Assembly (NCBI RefSeq): GCF_026122815.1
Contig: NZ_JAIWQW010000006.1
Location: 1-41,793, forward strand
Source: Buchnera aphidicola (Pemphigus obesinymphae)
Lineage (GTDB): Bacteria > Pseudomonadota > Gammaproteobacteria > Enterobacterales > Enterobacteriaceae
DNA: 41,793 bases
Direction of reading: 5' to 3'
In this document: positions 36,301 through 41,793 of the stretch, piece by piece
Position numbering within the stretch: the stretch's first letter is position 1
Layout: each line of letters begins with the position of its first letter
The notes under the pieces: generated by a model
Database searches by the model: none
What the model saw: the letters and a program-made list of their open reading frames with translations, nothing else
Told to the model about the DNA's origin: nothing
Made by a program: the position numbers and the translations under genes

Positions 36301-38967
36301 ATGTCAGAAAATTTAAATCATGACGTGGATCCAATAGAAACTCATGATTGGATACAGGCAATCAAATCAGTTATTCATAAAGAGGGAGTTAAAAGAGCAG
36401 AGTTTTTAATTCGAAATGTACTTAAAATAGCAAAAAAATGTGGAATAAAAAATTTTAGAGATATATTAATAAACGATTATATTAATACTATTTCTGTTAA
36501 AGATGAACCTCATTATCCTGGAAATCTTATTTTAGAAGACCGTATTTGTTCTTTTATTCGTTGGAATGCCATTATGATGGTTTTACGTGCTTCTAAAAAA
36601 AATTTAGATCTAGGTGGGCATTTATCTTCTTTTCAGTCATCAGCTTCTTTATATGAAGTATGTTTTAATCATTTTTTCCGTGCATATAATAAAAAGGATG
36701 GTGGTGATTTAGTTTATTTTCAAGGTCATATTGCTCCAGGTGTGTATGCCCGATCTTTTCTCGAAGGAAGATTGACACAAGATCAGATGGATAATTTTAG
36801 GCAAGAAATAGATGGTACAGGGTTGTCTTCTTATCCCCATCCTAAATTAATGCCAAATTTTTGGCAATTTCCCACTGTATCTATGGGATTAGGTCCTGTC
36901 TGTGCTATTTACCAAGCAAAATTTTTACAGTATTTAAAAAATAGGGGTTTAAAAGATACTTCGAATCAAACAGTTTATGCTTTTTTGGGTGATGGAGAGA
37001 TGGATGAGCCGGAATCCAAAGGAGCTATTTCTATAGCATCACGAGAAAGGTTAGATAACCTTATTTTCATAATTAATTGTAATTTACAAAGGTTGGATGG
37101 TCCAGTTATTGGAAATGGTAAAATAATTAATGAATTGGAAAGTATTTTTAGTGGTGCTGGTTGGGAGGTTATTAAAGTTATATGGGGTGGTAAATGGGAT
37201 GAATTGTTTAGTAAAGATACTAGTGGAAAGTTAATTCATTTGATGAATGAAACTTTGGACGGTGACTATCAAACTTTTAAATCAAAAAATGGGGCTTATA
37301 TAAGAAAAAATTTTTTTGGAAAATATAAAGAAACAATGAAATTAGTAGATAATATGACTGATTCTCAAATTTGGGATCTGAACAGAGGAGGACATGATCC
37401 TAAGAAAATATACGCTGCTCTTAAAAAAGCTAAAGAAACAAAAGGCAAACCTGTTGTTATTTTAGCTCATACAGTTAAAGGATATGGAATGGGACCTGTA
37501 GCAGAAGGGAAAAATATTGCACATCAAATAAAAAAAATGAATTTAGAAGCGATATTATATATTAGAGATAAGTTTAATATTCCTGTTAAAAACAGCGATA
37601 TTAAAAACTTACCATATGTTACGTTGAGTAAAAAAGATCCTGCATATCATTATATTCATGCAAAAAGAAAAATTTTAGGAGGTTATCTTCCTATGAGGTT
37701 ATCTAATTTCACTCAGACGTTAAAGTTGCCAATTTTAAATGATTTTAAATCTTTATTAAATGAACAAAAAAAACATATTTCTACAACAATAGCTTTTGTA
37801 CGCGTATTAAACATTATTTTAAAGAATAGTGAAATTAAAAATTTAGTAGTACCCATAATTGCCGATGAAGCACGTACATTTGGTATGGAAGGACTATTTC
37901 GTCAGATTGGTATTTATAGTTTGCAAGGTCAAAAATATATTCCGCAAGATCTCGAACAATTGGCTTATTATCGGGAAGATAAAAGAGGTCAAATTTTGCA
38001 AGAAGGAATTAATGAATTAGGAGCGGCTGCATCGTGGTTAGCTTCTTCTACTTCATATAGTACCAATGATTTTCCTATGATTCCATTTTATATTTATTAT
38101 TCTATGTTTGGTTTTCAAAGGATAGGAGATTTATTTTGGGCTGCTGGAGATCAACAAGCAAGGGGCTTTTTAATAGGTGGTACATCTGGCAGAACAACAT
38201 TAAATGGAGAAGGATTGCAACATGAAGATGGTCATAGTCATATTTTGTCTTTGACAGTACCTAATTGTATATCTTATGATCCAGCTTACGCTTATGAAAT
38301 TGCTGTTATTATTTGTGATGGCTTACATCGTATGTATGGTCCTAAACAAGAAAATGTATATTATTATATTACTACATTAAATGAAAATTATCCTATGCCG
38401 GCTATGCCTAAAGGTGTAGAAATAGGTATTTGTAAAGGAATATATAAGTTAAAAACCATAAAAGGTACGCATGATTATTCAGTTCAATTAATGGGTTCTG
38501 GAGCCATTTTACGTATTGTTTGTATGGCTGCGCAAATTTTGTTACAAGATTATGGTATAGGATCAGATATATATAGTGTGACTTCTTTTACAGAATTAGC
38601 TCGAGATGGTCAAGATTGTGATAGATGGAATATGTTAAATCCAAATAAAAAATGTAAAATACCTTATATTGCACAGGTAATGAATTCATCACCAGCTATT
38701 GCTGTAACTGATTATATGAAATTATTTAGTGAACAAGTGCGTGCTTATATACCAGCAATAAGTTATCGTGTTTTAGGTACAGATGGATTCGGTCGTTCCG
38801 ATAGCAGAGAAAAACTTCGTCATTATTTTGAAATTGATGTTAGTTATATTGTTGTTATCTCTTTAGGGGAATTATCTAAATTAGGTAAAATTAATAAAAA
38901 AGTTATTTCTGATGCTATTAGTAAATATAATATCGACGTAAATAAAATTAATCCGCGTTTGGCATAA
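36301..38967 (+). CDS. aceE: Pyruvate dehydrogenase E1 component
   Basis: AceE decarboxylates pyruvate with thiamine diphosphate and acetylates the lipoyl domain of AceF. I chose the ATG at 36301, nine codons inside the frame. It is preceded by AAGGAAT and gives MSENLNHDVDPIETHDW, matching E. coli MSERFPNDVDPIETRDW. The length is 888 against 887. The ThDP motif FLGDGEMDEPESKGAI followed by NCNLQRLDGPV is intact, as are LVPIIADEARTFGMEGLFRQ-type and GGTSGRTTLNGEGLQHEDGHSH segments. First gene of aceE-aceF-lpdA; aceF starts 13 bases later. Confidence 0.98.
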   Translation: MSENLNHDVDPIETHDWIQAIKSVIHKEGVKRAEFLIRNVLKIAKKCGIKNFRDILINDYINTISVKDEPHYPGNLILEDRICSFIRWNAIMMVLRASKKNLDLGGHLSSFQSSASLYEVCFNHFFRAYNKKDGGDLVYFQGHIAPGVYARSFLEGRLTQDQMDNFRQEIDGTGLSSYPHPKLMPNFWQFPTVSMGLGPVCAIYQAKFLQYLKNRGLKDTSNQTVYAFLGDGEMDEPESKGAISIASRERLDNLIFIINCNLQRLDGPVIGNGKIINELESIFSGAGWEVIKVIWGGKWDELFSKDTSGKLIHLMNETLDGDYQTFKSKNGAYIRKNFFGKYKETMKLVDNMTDSQIWDLNRGGHDPKKIYAALKKAKETKGKPVVILAHTVKGYGMGPVAEGKNIAHQIKKMNLEAILYIRDKFNIPVKNSDIKNLPYVTLSKKDPAYHYIHAKRKILGGYLPMRLSNFTQTLKLPILNDFKSLLNEQKKHISTTIAFVRVLNIILKNSEIKNLVVPIIADEARTFGMEGLFRQIGIYSLQGQKYIPQDLEQLAYYREDKRGQILQEGINELGAAASWLASSTSYSTNDFPMIPFYIYYSMFGFQRIGDLFWAAGDQQARGFLIGGTSGRTTLNGEGLQHEDGHSHILSLTVPNCISYDPAYAYEIAVIICDGLHRMYGPKQENVYYYITTLNENYPMPAMPKGVEIGICKGIYKLKTIKGTHDYSVQLMGSGAILRIVCMAAQILLQDYGIGSDIYSVTSFTELARDGQDCDRWNMLNPNKKCKIPYIAQVMNSSPAIAVTDYMKLFSEQVRAYIPAISYRVLGTDGFGRSDSREKLRHYFEIDVSYIVVISLGELSKLGKINKKVISDAISKYNIDVNKINPRLA

Positions 38968-38980
38968 TGGGGTATAATGG

Positions 38981-40207
38981 ATGGTAATTGAAATTAAAGT
39001 TCCTGATATTGGTTTAGAAAAGGTAGAAGTGACTGAAATTTTAGTTAATGTAGGAGATTTAGTTACATTGGAAGAAGGATTAATTACTGTAGAAGGACAA
39101 AAAGCTTCTATGGAAATTCCTGCTCCTGTAAATGGAGTAGTGAAAGAAATTAAGGTTAATGTTGGAAATATAATTAATACTGGTGATGTAATGATGGTGT
39201 TTGAAGTTCAAGATAATATTAATTTGAAAAATTCAACATTAGAAGAAGAAAAAAAATTATATAACATTGGAAATGATGAAAACAAAAAAAAAATAGATGA
39301 GATACATGCTACTCCATTAATTCGTCGTTTAGCAAGAAAATTAGATATTAGTTTACAAAATGTTAAAGGAACTGGTCCAAAGAATAGAATTTTGAAAGAA
39401 GATTTAAAAAAATATAATAAAAACAGTTGTAAAAAGGATGATATAGATTACATTAACAATTATTTAAATTTAAATAATAAAAATGAAATTTTGGAACCAA
39501 TAGATCAATCTTTTAAAAACCTTAAATTAAATCATGTTCAAATAATTTCAGGTCAGAATTTAAGTCAAAGTTGGAGACAGATACCTCATGTAACTCATTT
39601 TTATGAATCTGATATCACAGAATTAGATGAATTTCGTAAGAAATGTAATATGAAGTATCAGGATGATACGTTAAATATTAAATTAACAATATTAGTTTTC
39701 GTTATAAAAATAGTTTCTAAAGCTTTGCAAGAATTTCCACGATTTAACAGCAGTATTTCTAATGACCAAAAAACATTAATAATTAAAAAACATATTAATA
39801 TAGGTATTGCTGTAAATACATCCAAAGGTTTATTAGTGCCCGTATTAAAATTTATAGAAAATAAAAATTTATTAGAAATTTCTAAAGAATTAATTAGTAT
39901 TTCTAAAAAAGCAAGAGAAGGTAATTTAGCTTTGTCAGATATGCAAGATGGTTGTTTTACAATATCTAATTTAGGGGGGTTAGGAGGAATTGGATTTACT
40001 CCTATTATAAATATGCCTGAAGTTGGTATTCTCGGAATTTCTAAATCATCGATAAAACCTATTTGGAATGGAAAAAAATTTGTACCTAAATTGATTTTGC
40101 CTTTTTCTCTTTCTTACGATCATCGGGTGATTGATGGAGTATATGCTGCCCATTTTATGGATTTTATAAATACATTACTGTTAGATATTCGTTTTATAAT
40201 GATGTAA
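38981..40207 (+). CDS. aceF: Pyruvate dehydrogenase E2, dihydrolipoyl acetyltransferase with one lipoyl domain
   Basis: AceF forms the core of the complex and transfers the acetyl group to CoA. The 408-residue protein has one lipoyl domain (about 1-75, lipoyl Lys41 in VEGQKASMEI). An E1/E3-binding domain follows (about 108-143, ATPLIRRLARKLDISL and GTGPKNRILKEDL). The catalytic domain (about 185-408) ends SYDHRVIDGVYAAHF with catalytic His and Asp. E. coli has three lipoyl domains and 630 residues; one suffices for activity in E. coli constructs. An in-frame A10 tract occurs at 39284-39293 in the Lys-rich linker. Confidence 0.96.
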   Translation: MVIEIKVPDIGLEKVEVTEILVNVGDLVTLEEGLITVEGQKASMEIPAPVNGVVKEIKVNVGNIINTGDVMMVFEVQDNINLKNSTLEEEKKLYNIGNDENKKKIDEIHATPLIRRLARKLDISLQNVKGTGPKNRILKEDLKKYNKNSCKKDDIDYINNYLNLNNKNEILEPIDQSFKNLKLNHVQIISGQNLSQSWRQIPHVTHFYESDITELDEFRKKCNMKYQDDTLNIKLTILVFVIKIVSKALQEFPRFNSSISNDQKTLIIKKHINIGIAVNTSKGLLVPVLKFIENKNLLEISKELISISKKAREGNLALSDMQDGCFTISNLGGLGGIGFTPIINMPEVGILGISKSSIKPIWNGKKFVPKLILPFSLSYDHRVIDGVYAAHFMDFINTLLLDIRFIMM

Positions 40208-40306
40208 TGAAAGTATATAAATTTTTCTATTGGTACAGCTTATGAAGTTATTTAAAAAAGAAGTTTATTATTTACACAATATTTTATTAATAATAATGGA
40301 TTTATA

Positions 40307-41710
40307 ATGGAAAAAAAATTTTATACCCAAGTAGTTGTTATAGGATCAGGACCTGCTGGATATTCTGCTGCTTTTCGTTGTGCAGACTTAGGTTTAAAAA
40401 CAACATTAATAGAAAAATATGATGTATTAGGCGGTGTTTGTTTGAATATTGGATGTATTCCTTCTAAGGCTTTATTACATATATCTAAAGTAATAACAGA
40501 GTCTAAAGAATTATCTGAATCTGGTGTTTCATTTGATAAACCTATAATAGATATTAATAAAATGCGGATATGGAAAGAGAAAATTGTGGGTTCTCTTAAT
40601 ATAGGTTTAAGTAGTATGGCTAAGCAGCGTAATATCAAAGTGATAATAGGAAAAGCTAAATTTTTAAATACCCAATCTTTGTTAGTAGAATCAAAAAAAG
40701 AAAAAGTAATAATTACGTTTGAAAATGCAATTATTGCTACGGGTTCTCGCGCTATAAAATTACCAAATTTTCCGTATAATGATAAACGTATATGGGATTC
40801 TACTGATGCTTTAAATTTACAAAAGATACCTAGTCGGTTATTGATAATTGGAGGAGGAGTAATTGGTTTGGAGATGGCTACTTTTTATGGTTCTTTAGGC
40901 TCAAAAATAGATGTTATAGATTCGGGTATGCGACTTTTGCCAATTGTAGATAAAGACGTGATTGATATTTTTGTTTCTGCAACTAATAAAAAATTTAATT
41001 TAATGTTAAATAAAGTTATATCTAAAGTCGAATTAGAAAATCAAGGTATTGTTGTGACAACAAATGATAACGAAGAAAAAAATTGTTATGATGCGATATT
41101 AGTGGCTATTGGTCGAAAACCTAATTATGCAGATTTAAATATTGATACCTTAGGAATGGAAATTGATGAATCAAATTTTATAAAAACAGATAAACAATTA
41201 CGTACAAATATATCTAATATTTTTGCTATTGGTGATGTTATTGGACAACCTATGTTGGCTCATAAAGGAATACATCAAGGACATATAGCTGCAGAAGTTA
41301 TAGCTGGGAAAAAACATTTCTTTATGCCTAAAGTTATTCCATGTGTGGCATATACTGATCCGGAAATCGCTTGGGTTGGTATAACAGAACAAGAAGCCAT
41401 AAAGTTAAATATTAATTATAAAAAGGCAGTTTTCCCCTGGTCTGCATCTGGAAAAGCTGTTACTTCCCATGCTCATATTGGATTAACTAAGTTAATTTTT
41501 GATAAGGAGACTAATAGAATAATTGGAGGTATAATTATGGGAAGAAATGCCAGCGAATTGTTGTCAGAAATCAGTTTAGCTATTGAGATGGGTTGTGATG
41601 CAGAAGATATTAGTTTAACTATACATGCTCATCCGACTTTGTATGAATCAATAGGATTAGCAGCAGAAGTTTTTCAAGGGAAAATTACAGATCTAATGAA
41701 TATTAAATAG
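40307..41710 (+). CDS. lpdA: Dihydrolipoamide dehydrogenase (E3)
   Basis: Lpd reoxidises the lipoyl groups of AceF (and of 2-oxoglutarate dehydrogenase or glycine cleavage, if present) using FAD and NAD. The 467-residue protein (E. coli 474) has the FAD motif VIGSGPAGYSAAFR and the redox disulfide Cys45-Cys50 in GGVCLNIGCIPSKALL. The NAD motif IIGGGVIGLEMA, IFAIGDVIGQPMLAHKG, and the catalytic His-Glu pair in HAHPTLYESIGLAAEVF follow. It ends aceE-aceF-lpdA, 99 bases after aceF. A GGA lies about eight bases before the ATG. Confidence 0.97.
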   Translation: MEKKFYTQVVVIGSGPAGYSAAFRCADLGLKTTLIEKYDVLGGVCLNIGCIPSKALLHISKVITESKELSESGVSFDKPIIDINKMRIWKEKIVGSLNIGLSSMAKQRNIKVIIGKAKFLNTQSLLVESKKEKVIITFENAIIATGSRAIKLPNFPYNDKRIWDSTDALNLQKIPSRLLIIGGGVIGLEMATFYGSLGSKIDVIDSGMRLLPIVDKDVIDIFVSATNKKFNLMLNKVISKVELENQGIVVTTNDNEEKNCYDAILVAIGRKPNYADLNIDTLGMEIDESNFIKTDKQLRTNISNIFAIGDVIGQPMLAHKGIHQGHIAAEVIAGKKHFFMPKVIPCVAYTDPEIAWVGITEQEAIKLNINYKKAVFPWSASGKAVTSHAHIGLTKLIFDKETNRIIGGIIMGRNASELLSEISLAIEMGCDAEDISLTIHAHPTLYESIGLAAEVFQGKITDLMNIK

Positions 41711-41737
41711 AAATATTTATATAGATATAAAATTTTA

Positions 41738-41780
41738 GGAAATAGAGAAAATTAGATATAAATATATATTCTCTATTTCC
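41738..41780 (+). terminator. Terminator hairpin after lpdA
   Basis: Arms GGAAATAGAGAA (41738-41749) and TTCTCTATTTCC (41769-41780) pair perfectly over 12 positions around a 19-base loop, 27 bases past the lpdA stop. AAATTTTGATTTT follows. It probably ends the aceE-aceF-lpdA transcript. Confidence 0.65.
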
Positions 41781-41793
41781 AAATTTTGATTTT

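Noticed and set aside
40321-40638. 105-codon open frame on the minus strand opposite lpdA
   Set aside because: It is the shadow of a well-conserved gene, without ribosome site or known homology.
1-41793. CRISPR arrays, phage, insertion sequences, toxin-antitoxin or defence genes
   Set aside because: No repeated spacer-repeat structure, transposase, integrase or defence motif was found; every long frame is a housekeeping gene.
1-41793. Assignment to Blochmannia (ant symbiont)
   Set aside because: It shares the base bias and many genes, but the gene order from prfA through lpdA fits Buchnera much better as I recall it; not excluded without a database search.

Overview
The window is a gene-dense, extremely AT-rich stretch of a reduced gammaproteobacterial chromosome. 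Every recognisable protein is closest, from memory, to an Escherichia coli housekeeping protein, often with identical length and residue numbering (GyrA Tyr122, DksA Asp71/Asp74, NrdB Tyr123, RF1 GGQ at 233-235). Coding sequence is full of AAA, AAT and ATA codons. Spacers are almost pure A+T, and there are no insertion sequences, phage genes, CRISPR arrays or foreign-looking genes. This is typical of an obligate insect endosymbiont. The order prfA-prmC-sirB1-ackA-pta / yfaE-nrdB-nrdA-gyrA / DUF2076-ahpC-ung-grpE-nadK-ssrA-grxD-rnt-sodA-pth-ychF / thrC-thrB-thrA-hpt-dksA-truA-secA-guaC-aceE-aceF-lpdA matches, as I remember it, Buchnera aphidicola of aphids. Some Buchnera genes (panB/panC, mutT, coaE) appear to be missing, which suggests a divergent lineage. 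Blochmannia-like symbionts are a less likely alternative.

Layout. 1-7372 (+): peptide release and its methyltransferase (prfA-prmC, overlapping), sirB1, a 900-bp spacer, then the acetate-forming ackA-pta pair. 7433-13982 (-): gyrA, then the class Ia ribonucleotide reductase operon nrdA-nrdB-yfaE. 14569-16863: a DUF2076 protein, a 2-Cys peroxiredoxin, and uracil-DNA glycosylase (ung) broken at a run of ten A. 16894-18908: divergent grpE and nadK, and the tmRNA gene ssrA. 19207-23124: grxD, rnt, sodA, pth and ychF. 23289-27982 (-): the threonine operon thrA-thrB-thrC with an attenuator-like terminator. 28569-41710: hpt, dksA, truA, secA, guaC and the pyruvate dehydrogenase operon aceE-aceF-lpdA.

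Together the genes cover translation quality control (prfA, prmC, pth, ssrA, ychF), DNA precursor supply and topology (nrdAB, yfaE, gyrA), pyruvate to acetyl-CoA to acetate with ATP gain (aceEF-lpdA, pta-ackA), oxidative-stress defence (sodA, ahpC, grxD), threonine supply, purine salvage (hpt, guaC), and protein export and folding (secA, grpE).

I found no obviously novel multi-gene system. The most interesting signals are regulatory or degenerative. They are the poly(A) frameshift in ung beside in-frame A10 tracts in essential genes, a well-preserved sigma-32 promoter before grpE, a thr attenuator that kept its terminator but lost a recognisable leader peptide, a micro-ORF with a strong ribosome-binding site ending three bases before grxD, a 23-bp RNA-polarised hairpin between grxD and rnt, and a SecA lacking its C-terminal zinc domain.
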